Assembly: GCF_019091085.1 (NCBI RefSeq)
Contig: NZ_JAGXJY010000015.1
Coordinates: forward strand, 94,049-158,048
Source of the DNA: Mesorhizobium sp. GbtcB19
GTDB lineage: Bacteria; Pseudomonadota; Alphaproteobacteria; Rhizobiales; Rhizobiaceae
Direction of reading: 5' to 3'
DNA: 64,000 nucleotides
The position numbers and the translations under genes were made by a program. Below the pieces are notes generated by a model, which did no database searches, was not told the origin of the DNA, and saw only the letters and a program-made list of their open reading frames with translations. Shown here in pieces: positions 43,814 to 53,653 of the stretch (positions are counted from its first letter, which is position 1; the number at the start of each line of letters is the position of its first letter).

Positions 43814-44156
43814 GGACTACCCTTGTTGGAGATGAATTCCGGCATCGTGATATATCAGCAATCGCGCGGAATCGTTCTGGATCGGTTAAGACCTAAATAG
43901 GATGCCGGCTCACCCTAGCGCAAGGCCGCCTCTCCTAGCCACCTGGTTAAGTCGAGTAAAGCACGGCAAACGGCAAAACGTGGATGATCCGATTACGCGA
44001 GATGGCCCAGCCCCGGCTGGCCTGCCGGAGCCGTCGGCAAGGTAGCAATTCCTTAACCGCGCCGCTTAACGAAAAGCCTTGAAATAGCTGTCCGCCCCCG
44101 GACCTTCCGCTACAGTCCTGCGTTGTAAAGGCGTCCTTTTTCAACGGGGGAATGTC
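43814..44156. other. Non-coding divergent gap upstream of clpP
   Basis: 343 bp between divergent clpP and the secreted-protein gene. It should hold both promoters, but I see no clear boxes, repeat or RNA structure. Confidence 0.5.
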
Positions 44157-44744
44157 ATGATCCGCAAAAGCTCCGCATCGCTGGCGGCAATCGCGATGCT
44201 TGCAACCGTCCCGGAAACCGCCGCCAGCGGCCGCGCGCTCGAATGTTACGAGCCAATCCGTCAGCCGGCGCTGTACGACACCGTCTATGAAGATGTGATG
44301 GTTAGCCCCGGCGGGCAGGTGGTCGATTACGACGCGCCGATCTACGGCACCTACCAGGGCGTAGAGCAGATTGCGCCGCCGCGCGTCACCTATGAGACCG
44401 TCCCGGCTGTCACGCGTACGGTCTACCACACGGTCAGGGTCGACGATGGCGGCTATGCCTGGGAATGGCGCGTCATCCATGGCCGCAAGGTGCTGTGCAA
44501 GGTATGGCGCAAGGCCCGCTATGCGCGCGTCGCCGAAACCGTCGTGGTCCAGCCCGAGCGCGTCCGGCGCGTCGTCCTGCCGGCGGAATATGAAGGCGTC
44601 GCCCACGAAGTGCTGGTGCGGCCGCAGCAGGTGCGCATACGGGAAATCCCACCTTCATACGGGACAGTGGCACGCCGGGTGATGGTGCGGGAAGGTTCGA
44701 CCAGCTGGCGGCGGGTGCATATCCCGCGGCACTGCCAGAATTAG
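44157..44744 (+). CDS. Secreted protein of unknown function (195 aa)
   Basis: The product has a signal peptide (RKSSASLAAIAMLATVPETAAS) and a mature part with repeated Tyr/Val/Arg segments such as YETVPAVTRTVYHTVRV and VVVQPERVRRVVLPAEYE, giving an all-beta, Val/Arg-rich protein. No family is recognised; likely periplasmic or surface. Confidence 0.75.
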   Translation: MIRKSSASLAAIAMLATVPETAASGRALECYEPIRQPALYDTVYEDVMVSPGGQVVDYDAPIYGTYQGVEQIAPPRVTYETVPAVTRTVYHTVRVDDGGYAWEWRVIHGRKVLCKVWRKARYARVAETVVVQPERVRRVVLPAEYEGVAHEVLVRPQQVRIREIPPSYGTVARRVMVREGSTSWRRVHIPRHCQN

Positions 44745-44802
44745 AACAATTCCAGGAAAAGTGCGAAGCGGTTTTCCGTCCGGAATTGCGCCCAAACAAA
44801 GA
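44744..44802. repeat. GAGCAATTCC-family repeat, copy 2
   Basis: GAACAATTCCAGGAAAAGTG and CGGTTTTCCGTCCGGAATTGCG, same nested palindrome as at 30,511, directly after the stop of the secreted-protein gene. Confidence 0.8.
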
Positions 44803-44879
44803 CTTAGGCGGAGTTCGCCTTGGAGATCGTGGCCGGCCGGGTGGCGGTGTCGCGCGTCCCGGCCGGATGAATTGCTGGC

Positions 44880-45083
44880 TTAGGCCAGATCGATGTCGAG
44901 AATGGCCATCGAGAAATTATAGTCGCCGTCGTCCTCGTCCTTGAAGACGATGCCGAGAAACTCGTCGCCGACATAGACCTCGGCCGAGTCTTCCTTGCGC
45001 GGGCGCGCCTTGACCTGCAGCTTGGGATTCTGGAAGACGCGTTTGAAATAGGCGTCCAGCTTTCTGATCTCGTCAGGCTTCAA
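44880..45083 (-). CDS. DUF3126 family protein
   Basis: The 67-residue acidic protein (KPDEIRKLDAYFKRVFQ, then EVYVGDEFLGIVFKDEDDG and SMAILDIDL) matches the alphaproteobacterial DUF3126 family, often next to cysE as here. Start is TTG at 45,083 with GGAG upstream. Function unknown. Confidence 0.87.
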   Translation of the reverse strand: MKPDEIRKLDAYFKRVFQNPKLQVKARPRKEDSAEVYVGDEFLGIVFKDEDDGDYNFSMAILDIDLA

Positions 45084-45229
45084 AAGTCTTCTCCGAAATG
45101 TCGGCCTTGTTCGTTGGAACGCGCTTCTGACACGCCAACAATGGCCATGTAAAGGCAAGCCGGCTGGATAACGCTGGACAACGGACGACCGACACCGGCG
45201 GCCGGATGCCGCCAGCGGTCGGAGCTCAA

Positions 45230-46078
45230 TCAGATGTCGAAGCTGACCACGTGGTCCATGCTTTGCGACGGCAGGAGCTGGTCCATCTGCCGCGAGGGCT
45301 GGTCGCAGCCGGTTTCGCCGACAACGCGGGCCGGCACGCCGGCGACCGTCTTGTTGTGCGGGACGGGCGACAGCACGACCGAGCCGGCGGCGATCTTCGA
45401 GCAATGGCCGACCTCGATATTGCCGAGGATCTTGGCGCCGGCGCCGATCAGCACGCCGCGGCGGATCTTCGGATGGCGGTCGCCATTGGCCTTGCCGGTG
45501 CCGCCCAGCGTCACCCCGTGCAGGATCGACACGTCGTCCTCGATGACCGCCGTCTCGCCGACGACGAGGCCGGTGGCGTGGTCGATGAAGATGCCCTTGC
45601 CGATGCGCGCAGCAGGGTTGATGTCGGTCTGGAACACCGAGGACGACCGGCTCTGCAGGTAGAGCGCGAAGTCCCGCCGGCCCTGGTTCCACAGCCAGTG
45701 CGCCAGGCGGTGCGTCTGGATGGCGTGAAAACCCTTGAAGTAGAGCACCGGCATGATGAAACGGTCGCAGGCCGGGTCACGGTCGTAATAGGCCTGGATG
45801 TCGACGCGAACCGTGGTGCTCCACTCCGGATCGTCGGCCAGCATCGCCTTGAAGGTCTGGCGGATGAGGTCGGAGCCGATGTCCTGGTGATCGAGGCGCT
45901 CGGCCAGCCGGTGAATGACCGTTTCCTCCAGGCTCTCCTGGTTGAGGACGGTCGCATAGAGGAAGGCCGCGAGCAGCGGATCGCGGTTGACCGCTTCCAT
46001 CGCCTCATCGCGGATGGATCGCCAGATCGGATCGACCGGCTGCACCATGCTGGGGCGGGCAATCGTTACGCTGTTCAT
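45230..46078 (-). CDS. cysE: Serine O-acetyltransferase
   Basis: The 282-residue enzyme has the N-terminal helical domain and hexapeptide-repeat beta-helix (IGKGIFIDHATGLVVGE, VLIGAGAKILGN) with the catalytic His/Asp region. It makes O-acetylserine for cysteine synthesis. ATG at 46,078 has GGAGAG upstream. Confidence 0.96.
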   Translation of the reverse strand: MNSVTIARPSMVQPVDPIWRSIRDEAMEAVNRDPLLAAFLYATVLNQESLEETVIHRLAERLDHQDIGSDLIRQTFKAMLADDPEWSTTVRVDIQAYYDRDPACDRFIMPVLYFKGFHAIQTHRLAHWLWNQGRRDFALYLQSRSSSVFQTDINPAARIGKGIFIDHATGLVVGETAVIEDDVSILHGVTLGGTGKANGDRHPKIRRGVLIGAGAKILGNIEVGHCSKIAAGSVVLSPVPHNKTVAGVPARVVGETGCDQPSRQMDQLLPSQSMDHVVSFDI

Positions 46079-46200
46079 CGACGCTCTCCGGCCTTGCTCA
46101 TTCTCCGGCGGCACATATAGGCCAGATCATAGCACGGTTGAACTCAATTTTCCTTAAGTAGCTGTTCAAATGGACCTGGTTCACGCAAATTCAAGCGACG

Positions 46201-46806
46201 ATGGAAAACGAACCCTTGATCGACGACGCGCTGAAAAACGAGCTTGCCGCGCTCTATTCGGCCGAAGATCGCCACTATCACGGCCTTGCCCACATCGAGG
46301 CCATGCTGGCGCTGGCTGAAGAATACCGGAGCCTGCTCGACGACCCTGGCGCCGTCGAGGCGGCGATCTGGCTCCACGACGCCATCTACGACAGCCGCGC
46401 CAAGGACAATGAGGCAAAAAGCGCCGAGCTGGCCGAGAAGAAACTCGCCGGTCGCGTCAATCCTCAACGCCTTGCCCGCATTGCGGCGATGATCAACGCC
46501 ACGGCCACGCACCAGCTACCGCCTTTCCGCGACGAGAATGCGCTCAACGATGCGGCCCTTTTGCTCGACATGGATCTGGCGATCCTCGGCGCCGAACCCG
46601 CGGTGTTCGATGCTTATGAGAAGGCGGTCCGGCTGGAATATGGCTGGGTGGAGAAGCCGATGTGGCGCGCCGGCCGCTCGGCCGTCCTGAAGAGCTTTTT
46701 GGCCCGCCAGCACATCTTCTACACGACGGAGTTCCGGAATCGGTTCGAGGCGCAGGCGAGGGAAAATCTCGGCCGTTCCCTGCAAGCCCTGCAGGACCGG
46801 CCCTGA
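46201..46806 (+). CDS. HD-domain metal-dependent phosphohydrolase
   Basis: The 201-residue protein has HYHGLAHIEAML (first His) and AIWLHDAIYD (HD pair), characteristic of a predicted metal-dependent HD hydrolase family. Substrate unknown. Confidence 0.85.
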   Translation: MENEPLIDDALKNELAALYSAEDRHYHGLAHIEAMLALAEEYRSLLDDPGAVEAAIWLHDAIYDSRAKDNEAKSAELAEKKLAGRVNPQRLARIAAMINATATHQLPPFRDENALNDAALLLDMDLAILGAEPAVFDAYEKAVRLEYGWVEKPMWRAGRSAVLKSFLARQHIFYTTEFRNRFEAQARENLGRSLQALQDRP

Positions 46807-46888
46807 TAGGCCCATACTCACACAGGGCTTTGCCCCTATGCCCAAATCCAGGGCCCTGCGATCACTACGGAACGTGAACCGCTTCGAG

Positions 46889-47866
46889 ATGGCCGTCAGC
46901 ATGGAAAACAGCTTCCACCAACCCGTCGATGCGGCGCAGGTGCCGCGATTTGCCGGACTTTCCACATTCATGCGTCTGCCGGCCGTGCCGAGCGCGAAAG
47001 GGCTGGACATCGCCCTTGTCGGCATTCCGTGGGATGGCGGCACGACCAACCGGGCCGGTGCCCGCCACGGCCCGCGCGAGATCAGAAACCAGTCGAGCCT
47101 GATGCGCCGCGTCCACCACGTCTCGGGAACCGAGCCGTTCAGCATCGCCAATGTCGCCGATGTGGGTGACGTCTCGGTCAATCCCATCAATTTGCTCGAC
47201 GGGCTGAAGCGCATCGAGGACGGCATTGCCGCGATCGTTGCCGACGGCGCCCTGCCCCTGGCCGCCGGCGGCGACCACCTGACGACGCTTCCGGTGCTGC
47301 GCGCCGTGGCGCGCAAGGGACCGGTCGGCATGGTCCACTTCGATGCGCATTCCGACACCAACGATCGCTACTTCGGCGACAATCCCTATACGCACGGGAC
47401 GCCATTCCGCCGCGCGATCGAGGAAGGCCTGCTCGACCCGAAGCGAATTGTCCAGATCGGGATTCGAGGTTCGATCTATGAGCCTGGCGAACACGACTGG
47501 GCAACCGCCCAGGGCGTGCGCATCATCTATATGGAAGAGTTCGTCAAACGCGGCCCCGCCGATGTCATGCGGGAAGCGCGCGATCTCGTCGGCGACAGTC
47601 CGACCTATGTGACGTTCGACATCGATTGCATCGATCCGTCGATGGCCCCCGGCACCGGCACGCCGGAGCTCGGCGGCTTCACGACCCGCGAGGCGCAGGA
47701 GATGGTTCGACTGCTCGACGGATTGAATTTCGCAGGCGCCGATGTCGTCGAGGTCGCGCCGCCGTTCGATGTTGGCGGCATGACGGCGCTGGCCGGCGCG
47801 ACGATGATGTTCGAGTTGCTGTGTGTCATGGCGAGATCCCTCGCCGATAGAAGAGCGCGCCGCTAG
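46889..47866 (+). CDS. Agmatinase/arginase-family ureohydrolase
   Basis: The 325-residue enzyme has the two-manganese motifs GGDHLTT, HFDAHSDT and DIDCIDPSMAPGTGTPE. This family hydrolyses agmatine, guanidinobutyrate or guanidine-type substrates; exact substrate is not clear. Start choice is uncertain (46,838, 46,889 or 46,901 in frame). Confidence 0.88.
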   Translation: MAVSMENSFHQPVDAAQVPRFAGLSTFMRLPAVPSAKGLDIALVGIPWDGGTTNRAGARHGPREIRNQSSLMRRVHHVSGTEPFSIANVADVGDVSVNPINLLDGLKRIEDGIAAIVADGALPLAAGGDHLTTLPVLRAVARKGPVGMVHFDAHSDTNDRYFGDNPYTHGTPFRRAIEEGLLDPKRIVQIGIRGSIYEPGEHDWATAQGVRIIYMEEFVKRGPADVMREARDLVGDSPTYVTFDIDCIDPSMAPGTGTPELGGFTTREAQEMVRLLDGLNFAGADVVEVAPPFDVGGMTALAGATMMFELLCVMARSLADRRARR

Positions 47867-48363
47867 TCCGGAAAAGTCTCCATCCGCCGCGCATAGACCC
47901 TGAACCCGGCGCGCTCATAGACAGATCGGGCTGCCGGATGGTCATGGGTGTCGGTGTGAAGCCAAAGCCTTTGCGGCCGATGCGACCACGCCGCGCGCAA
48001 GGCCCGGTCGAGCAGGAACGGCCCCAGCCGCTTCCCTTGAAACGCCGGAACCAGCCCAAAATGGACGAGCTCGATGGCCGCCTCCCCGACGCCGTTGAAC
48101 TCGCAGAAGCCCGCGGCCTCGCCATCGACGCGCAGCACATGGATATGCGTCGCAGCGTCGGCGAGCACCGTTTCGAGCTCCGCTTCGGGCACGCGCAGAC
48201 GCTGATCCCATTGCACCGGTCCGCCGACCGCGCGGTAGAGATCGAGGTAGTCGGAAAGATCAAGCTTTTCACGCGCCACGATGGCGCCAGGCAAAGGTGA
48301 CGCACGCGGGGTGCCCTGCGGCGCCTCGAGCATCTCCATGTAGGTGACGAGAAGATCGACCAT
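47863..48363 (-). CDS. GNAT family acetyltransferase
   Basis: The 166-residue protein has the GNAT acetyl-CoA region FGLVPAFQGKRLGPFLLDRAL and the late 'PAARSVYERAGFRVY'. Substrate unknown. Convergent with the agmatinase-family gene with 4-base overlap. Confidence 0.88.
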   Translation of the reverse strand: MVDLLVTYMEMLEAPQGTPRASPLPGAIVAREKLDLSDYLDLYRAVGGPVQWDQRLRVPEAELETVLADAATHIHVLRVDGEAAGFCEFNGVGEAAIELVHFGLVPAFQGKRLGPFLLDRALRAAWSHRPQRLWLHTDTHDHPAARSVYERAGFRVYARRMETFPD

Positions 48364-48389
48364 TGCCAGCCCCGAGAAGCGCCGCGCGC

Positions 48390-49157
48390 TTAGAGCGGGT
48401 TTTCGGCGTAGAACTCGAGCACGCGCTGCTTGAAGCTCTTGTCGCCGACGGCGAGCATATGATCGCGGCCTTCGATGTGAAATGCCCTGGCATTGGGCAT
48501 CAAGGCAGCAAGCTCGTCCGGCGACCCGCCGATGTCGTCCCTGGTGCCGACGGCGATCAGCGTCGGCTGGGCGATACGAGCCATGTCGTCCTCGCTGAGC
48601 AATTCGCGCGACTTTGCGATGCAGGCCGCGAGCGCGCGCCTGTCGCTGCGCGTCTGGTCGGCGAAGGCGCGGAACGAGCGGCCGCGCGGATGCGTGGTTT
48701 GAGAGGGGTCCTCCGCCAGCAGCGCCGCCGCGATCGGATCCCAGTCGCCGACGCCGTCGACCATGCCGATGCCGAGGCCGCCGAACACCAGCGTCGCCAC
48801 CTTCTGCGGATCGGAGAGCGCCAGGAAAGCCGAGACCCGCGCGCCCATCGAATAACCCATGACATGCGCCCGCTCGATACCAAGATGATCGAGCAGGGCG
48901 GCCGCATCGGAAGCCATCTTTTCCGGCGTGTAATCTGCCTCGTCATAGCTCTTCGACGACGAGCCGTGGCCGCGGTGGTCGAAGGCGATCGCCCGATAGC
49001 CGGCGTCGTTCAGCGTCTTGAACCAGCCCGGCGAGACCCAGTTGACATAGTGGCTGGAGGCAAAGCCGTGGATCATCAGCACGGGATCGCCCTGCCCCGA
49101 TGCCGGCTGGCGATCGAGGAAGGCAAGCTCGAAACCGTCATGCGAAAAGAATTGCAT
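48390..49157 (-). CDS. Alpha/beta hydrolase
   Basis: The 255-residue enzyme has the nucleophile elbow MGYSMGARVS (Ser in GYSMG), the oxyanion segment MIHGFASSHY and a C-terminal HIEGRDHM (catalytic His). Start ATG 49,157 chosen over a longer reading that overlaps the DUF192 gene. Confidence 0.9.
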   Translation of the reverse strand: MQFFSHDGFELAFLDRQPASGQGDPVLMIHGFASSHYVNWVSPGWFKTLNDAGYRAIAFDHRGHGSSSKSYDEADYTPEKMASDAAALLDHLGIERAHVMGYSMGARVSAFLALSDPQKVATLVFGGLGIGMVDGVGDWDPIAAALLAEDPSQTTHPRGRSFRAFADQTRSDRRALAACIAKSRELLSEDDMARIAQPTLIAVGTRDDIGGSPDELAALMPNARAFHIEGRDHMLAVGDKSFKQRVLEFYAENPL

Positions 49158-49173
49158 CGGCAGACATTGCTTC

Positions 49174-49674
49174 TCAGTTGGAGCTGGCGCCGGCGCTGAT
49201 GGAGGGATGGCGCAAAACATCGCCTTTCTTGATGCCGTCCTTGGCCGCCGTGCCTGCCTTCAGCTCGAGCACGAAGCGCACGGGCTGTCCAGGCGAGATG
49301 ATCGCTTCGGATTCGGGCTCGCCACGCTTGATGGCTTTGATCCTGCCGTCCTGGCCGACAAAGATGAGGTCGAGCGCCATCGGCGTGTTCTTCATCCAGA
49401 AATCCACCTCGTCGGTCCTTTCGAACACGAACAACATGCCGTGATCGTCGGCCATGGTCCGGCGAAACATCAGCCCCGCCTCGCGCTCGGCGGAGGTATC
49501 GGCGATCTCGATGGAGAAGGAACGATCGCCCGAACCGGTCGCCACCACCAGCGGTGTGCGATCGATCGGCAACAGCATGGCGTCCGCCAAGCCTGGTTTC
49601 AGGGCGCTGAAAAAGGCGGCGAAAACGATCGCGGCGCAGAGCGCGCCCGCAGTCAGCCAATTGCGGTGAGCCAT
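49174..49674 (-). CDS. DUF192 secreted protein
   Basis: The 166-residue protein has a signal peptide (LTAGALCAAIVFAAFFSAL) and the DUF192 core (AEREAGLMFRRTM, MLFVFE and WMKNTPMALDLIFV). Exported; function unknown. Upstream gene order is compact with the hydrolase. Confidence 0.9.
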   Translation of the reverse strand: MAHRNWLTAGALCAAIVFAAFFSALKPGLADAMLLPIDRTPLVVATGSGDRSFSIEIADTSAEREAGLMFRRTMADDHGMLFVFERTDEVDFWMKNTPMALDLIFVGQDGRIKAIKRGEPESEAIISPGQPVRFVLELKAGTAAKDGIKKGDVLRHPSISAGASSN

Positions 49675-49789
49675 ATGGGGTACCTCGTCCGCGCCTGTCC
49701 TAAACCATGATCCGCATAAGTGGAACCGGGTTTTGGACAAAAGGGACGCGCCGTCACAAAGGGGCCAGCCCGACTGCGTCGAGAGACCC

Positions 49790-50383
49790 TTAATGCGAGA
49801 CCGACAAGGTGCCCATATCGGGGTGGATTTCGGCGGCCATAAGGCCTTTGTCACCGCGTCCGAAGCGCACGAGCACGACTTGGCCGGGCCTGAGCTCGGT
49901 TATGCCGTAGCGCCGCAGGGTCTCCATATGGACGAAGATATCCTCGGTTCCCTCTCCCCGCGTCAGGAAGCCGAAACCCTTGGTGCGGTTGAACCACTTG
50001 ACCAGGGCCCGCTCGAGGCCGCTCTCCGGGGTCACGGTGACGTGGGTGCGCTGCTCCTGCTCCGCCGGGTGGACGGCCGTCGAGGCATCCATGGAAAGGA
50101 CGCGGAAAGCCTGCAGGCCGCGGTCGCCCTGTTTTACCAGGCAGACGACCCGCGCGCCTTCGAGCGCAGTCTGGAAGCCGTCCCTTCGAAGACAAGTCAC
50201 ATGGAGGAGGATATCACCCGAGACGCCGTCGTCCGGAAGAATGAAGCCGTAGCCCTTGGCCACGTCGAACCATTTGATAGCGCCGGCGATTTCGACAAAC
50301 TCGGCGGCGTCGCCGCCACTGTCTCGCTGCAAGGCGTCGTCAAGGCTTCCGTCCCGCCTCGTGAAAGAGGCTTTTTCCCCCAT
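49790..50383 (-). CDS. Two-domain cold-shock protein
   Basis: The 197-residue protein has two cold-shock domains: IKWFDVAKGYGFILPDDG (about residues 35-52) and VKWFNRTKGFGFLTRG (about 129-144), each with RNP1-like sequence. Two-domain forms are common in rhizobia. It would bind single-stranded RNA or DNA. Confidence 0.92.
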   Translation of the reverse strand: MGEKASFTRRDGSLDDALQRDSGGDAAEFVEIAGAIKWFDVAKGYGFILPDDGVSGDILLHVTCLRRDGFQTALEGARVVCLVKQGDRGLQAFRVLSMDASTAVHPAEQEQRTHVTVTPESGLERALVKWFNRTKGFGFLTRGEGTEDIFVHMETLRRYGITELRPGQVVLVRFGRGDKGLMAAEIHPDMGTLSVSH

Positions 50384-50642
50384 AAGAATGCCCCCTTTTT
50401 TCAACTGAACTGCAACTGATTCTTGGCAAGAGATTAACACTGCGGCTTCCGGGGTGTGCAAGGGCTGACGTGCCTTTTTTCACCGTTGAACACCGGAAAG
50501 GCTGAAATGTTGTTTGCCGGCGTTGCCAGGCGAGCGGCAACCCAGCCTGAAATCGACCATTGCGCCGATATGTCCGACGATTGCCCTTTGATCGGGTGGC
50601 TCCTATGGTGCGCCGCAACGCAACGCCCCCGAGGAAACCGAT

Positions 50643-51083
50643 ATGCGCTATCTCCACACAATGGTCCGCGTCGCCGATGTCGACCAGTCGCTCGATTTCT
50701 ACTGCAACAAGCTCGGCCTGAAAGAGGTGCGCCGCTACGAGAACGAGCAGGGCCGCTATACGCTGATCTTCCTCGCCGCTTCGGAAGACGAACAGAGCGG
50801 CATCAACGAGAAGGCGCCGCTGGTCGAGCTGACCTACAATTGGGACCCGGAAGACTATAAGGGCGGCCGCAATTTCGGCCACCTCGCTTATGAGGTGGAT
50901 GACATCTACGCCACTTGCCAGAAGCTGATGGACAATGGCGTGACCATCAATCGTCCGCCGCGCGACGGCAACATGGCCTTCATCCGTTCGCCGGACGGCA
51001 TTTCGATCGAGTTGCTGCAGAAAGGCCCGGCAAAGGCGAAGGCCGAGCCCTGGGCCTCGATGGCGAACACGGGCGTCTGGTAA
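50643..51083 (+). CDS. gloA: Lactoylglutathione lyase (glyoxalase I)
   Basis: The 146-residue protein starts MRYLHTMVRVADVDQSLDFY and has metal ligands His5 in YLHTMVRV, Glu in LVELTYNW, His in NFGHLAYEV and Glu in ISIELLQK. It converts the methylglyoxal-glutathione adduct to lactoylglutathione. Confidence 0.95.
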   Translation: MRYLHTMVRVADVDQSLDFYCNKLGLKEVRRYENEQGRYTLIFLAASEDEQSGINEKAPLVELTYNWDPEDYKGGRNFGHLAYEVDDIYATCQKLMDNGVTINRPPRDGNMAFIRSPDGISIELLQKGPAKAKAEPWASMANTGVW

Positions 51084-51121
51084 AGCCTGCGATCCCACGC
51101 TGATTTGACCGGCCGCCGCTG

Positions 51122-51179
51122 GAGCAATTCCAGGAAAAGTGTGGACGGTTTTCCGTTCGGAATTGCGTCAAAACAAAGA
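51122..51179. repeat. GAGCAATTCC-family repeat, copy 3
   Basis: GAGCAATTCCAGGAAAAGTG and CGGTTTTCCGTTCGGAATTGCG, downstream of gloA. Confidence 0.82.
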
Positions 51180-51304
51180 GACAGAGCGGTTCGCCGTTTC
51201 CGCGAAACGGTGAAACGCTCTGGCGTTTCGCCAGGCATTTCCTATCTGTCTGCAATTGGCGCCAGCCTTTCCGGCTGGCGTTTCTTCATCCGCAGGAGAA
51301 TTTC

Positions 51305-51592
51305 ATGCCGTCCAGCCGCGCCGATGTCGCCACCGAACATGCCAGCCGCTATCTGCAGCAGCTCTGCAAACACTGGTCGCACAAATTCCCGGTCGAGTTC
51401 GACCCGCGACATGGCGCGATCCAGCTCTCGATCGGTCGCACCGTCATGGAAGCCGACGACAAGGCGCTACACATCGCTTTAGCCGCCGACGATACGGCGT
51501 CGCTCGAGCGGCTCGAGTCGGTGGTGGCCGACCACATCAAGCGCTTCGCCTTCCGTGAGGAACTGACCTTCGACTGGCAGAAGGCCGCCTGA
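51305..51592 (+). CDS. DUF2218 family protein
   Basis: The 95-residue protein (TEHASRYLQQLCKHWSHKF, then ERLESVVADHIKRFAFREEL) matches the DUF2218 family, including conserved His and the C-terminal RFAFREEL. Possibly linked to iron or siderophore metabolism in other bacteria; not shown here. Confidence 0.87.
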   Translation: MPSSRADVATEHASRYLQQLCKHWSHKFPVEFDPRHGAIQLSIGRTVMEADDKALHIALAADDTASLERLESVVADHIKRFAFREELTFDWQKAA

Positions 51593-51603
51593 CAATCGGG
51601 CGA

Positions 51604-52164
51604 TCAGCCGCCGGCTTTGCCTGCCATTTCGAGTAAAGCAAGCACGCTGCGCCAGTTGCGCGCCGTGCCTGGTACCTTCAATGTGCGTGGAATGAGGTTG
51701 GCGAACACCGATTTGCCAAGCCCGTCCGGCGCATGCAGGTAAAGCACGTCGCCCTTGATCTCAAAGCTCTCGGGGCCGGTGCACTTGTCCGCGAGGCGCT
51801 GCGTCTCCTCGGCGGTCGGCTCGCGCTCCAGCGCGTAGGCGTGCAGCTTGGTCGGTTCGCCGGCGACCTCAGGATAGGGATTGTCTTTCACCAGCCGCTC
51901 GAACCAGCCCGCATCGCGCACCATGATGCGTGAATTAAACCCCCATTTCTTTTCGAAGGCTGCTTCGAGTTCCTTGGTGAGCGCGGCCGCATCCCCTTTC
52001 TTGGCCCGGAAGACGACATTGCCGCTCTGCACATAGGTCGCGACATCGCTGAAGCCGAGGCTTTCGAAGAAGGCTTTGAGCTCCGCCATTTTGACGATGC
52101 GGTTGCCACCGACATTGATGCCTGAAAACAACGCGACGAAGACCGTGCTTTGTTTCGCGCTCAT
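51604..52164 (-). CDS. DUF1697 family protein
   Basis: The 186-residue protein contains VALFSGINVGGNRIVKMAEL and VATYVQSGNVVF, signature of DUF1697. Function unknown. Overlaps the ilvA stop by 4 bases. Confidence 0.9.
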   Translation of the reverse strand: MSAKQSTVFVALFSGINVGGNRIVKMAELKAFFESLGFSDVATYVQSGNVVFRAKKGDAAALTKELEAAFEKKWGFNSRIMVRDAGWFERLVKDNPYPEVAGEPTKLHAYALEREPTAEETQRLADKCTGPESFEIKGDVLYLHAPDGLGKSVFANLIPRTLKVPGTARNWRSVLALLEMAGKAGG

Positions 52165-53417
52165 ATGATGAACCCCGCCAGCGTCTCGTTGTCGGTGATG
52201 TCCTGATATTGCACGCCCTCGGCGTCGAAATTGGCCTTCAGCAGATCGAAATTGCGCCGGTCCTTGGTTTCGATGCCGATCAGCACCGAACCGAAATTGC
52301 GCGCCGACTTTTTCAGATATTCGAAGCGGGCGATGTCGTCGTCGGGTCCGAGCATCTCGAGGAAATCGCGCAGCGCGCCCGGCCGTTGCGGGAAGCGGAT
52401 GATGAAATACTTCTTCAGCCCCTCGAAGCGCAGCGCCCTTTCCTTCACGTCCGGCAGCCGCTCGAAGTCGAAATTGCCGCCGGAGACGACCGCCACGATC
52501 GTCTTGCCCCTGATCTCCTTGCGCGAAAAATCCTTGAGCGCGTCGATCGCCAGCGCGCCGGCCGGCTCCAGCACCACGCCCTCGATATTCAGCATCTCGA
52601 TCATGGTGGCGCAGAGCCGGTTCTCCGGCACCAGCCGCACGGCATCGGCAGTGAAGTCCTTGAGATGGCGCAGCGGCTCGCGGCCGATCTCGGCCACCGC
52701 GGCGCCGTCGACGAAATTGTCGACCTTGGCGAGCTTGACCCGCTTGCCGCTGGCAAGGCTCTCGCTGAGGCTCGGCGCGCCTGCCGGCTCGCAGAACACG
52801 AAACGCGGGTCGCGATGCTGCTCGGCGAAATAATGCGTGACACCGGCGGCAAGGCCTCCGCCGCCCACGGGCAACATGACGATGTCGGGCATGCGCCCGC
52901 CCGGCATCTGTGCCGCGATCTCATAAGCGACCGTCGCCTGGCCCTCGATGATGTCCTTGTGATCGAAGGGCGGCACCATATGCGCCGCCGCACTTTCGGT
53001 GAATTCGAAGGCGGCGCGGTAGCAATCGTCGAAGAAGTCGCCGACCAGCCTGATCTCGACGAATTCGCCGCCGAACAGCCGCGTCTTGTCGATTTTCTGC
53101 TGCGGCGTCGTCACGGGCATGAACACGACGCCCTTCTTGCCGAAATGGTGGCAGACGAAGGCAAAGCCCTGCGCATGGTTGCCGGCCGAGGCACAGACGA
53201 ACAGCTCGGCATTGTTGCCGGCGGCGAGCGCCTTGCGGAAGAAGTTGAACGCGCCCCTGATCTTGTAGGAGCGCACCGGCGTCAGGTCCTCGCGCTTCAA
53301 AAGGATGCGGGCGCCCGTCTTCTTCGACAGGTAGTCGTTCTCCTGCAGCGGCGTTTCCGGAAAGATTCCGCGGATCGCTTCGGCAGCCACGGCAACGCGG
53401 GCGGAAAAGCTGTTCAC
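52161..53417 (-). CDS. ilvA: Threonine dehydratase
   Basis: The 418-residue PLP enzyme has the lysine motif VRSYKIRGAFNF, the Gly loop PVGGGGLAAG and a C-terminal ACT-like domain (RFPQRPGALRDFLEML). It turns threonine into 2-oxobutanoate for isoleucine synthesis. GTG 53,417 lies 7 bases from GAGGG; GTG 53,420 is one codon earlier. Confidence 0.94.
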   Translation of the reverse strand: MNSFSARVAVAAEAIRGIFPETPLQENDYLSKKTGARILLKREDLTPVRSYKIRGAFNFFRKALAAGNNAELFVCASAGNHAQGFAFVCHHFGKKGVVFMPVTTPQQKIDKTRLFGGEFVEIRLVGDFFDDCYRAAFEFTESAAAHMVPPFDHKDIIEGQATVAYEIAAQMPGGRMPDIVMLPVGGGGLAAGVTHYFAEQHRDPRFVFCEPAGAPSLSESLASGKRVKLAKVDNFVDGAAVAEIGREPLRHLKDFTADAVRLVPENRLCATMIEMLNIEGVVLEPAGALAIDALKDFSRKEIRGKTIVAVVSGGNFDFERLPDVKERALRFEGLKKYFIIRFPQRPGALRDFLEMLGPDDDIARFEYLKKSARNFGSVLIGIETKDRRNFDLLKANFDAEGVQYQDITDNETLAGFII

Positions 53418-53653
53418 CACAAATCCCTCATTTTGATCTCGGCCGCGCGCGCCAGGACAGCCATGGCCGTGCCGGCAAACCTTCCTGCCGCCCTTTTGGC
53501 TTTCGCGCAACAGTTCGATCACCGTCGCCCGGCGTTGAGCCGATTTCCACTGGACACGACTTACTTTAGCCGCACTTCGGCTGTCCGGGAGGTTTCCGCG
53601 GAGGTGGCTGGCCAAGCGAGGCCGGGAGTGGGTTTGCAGGTGGAAGCGTCGAC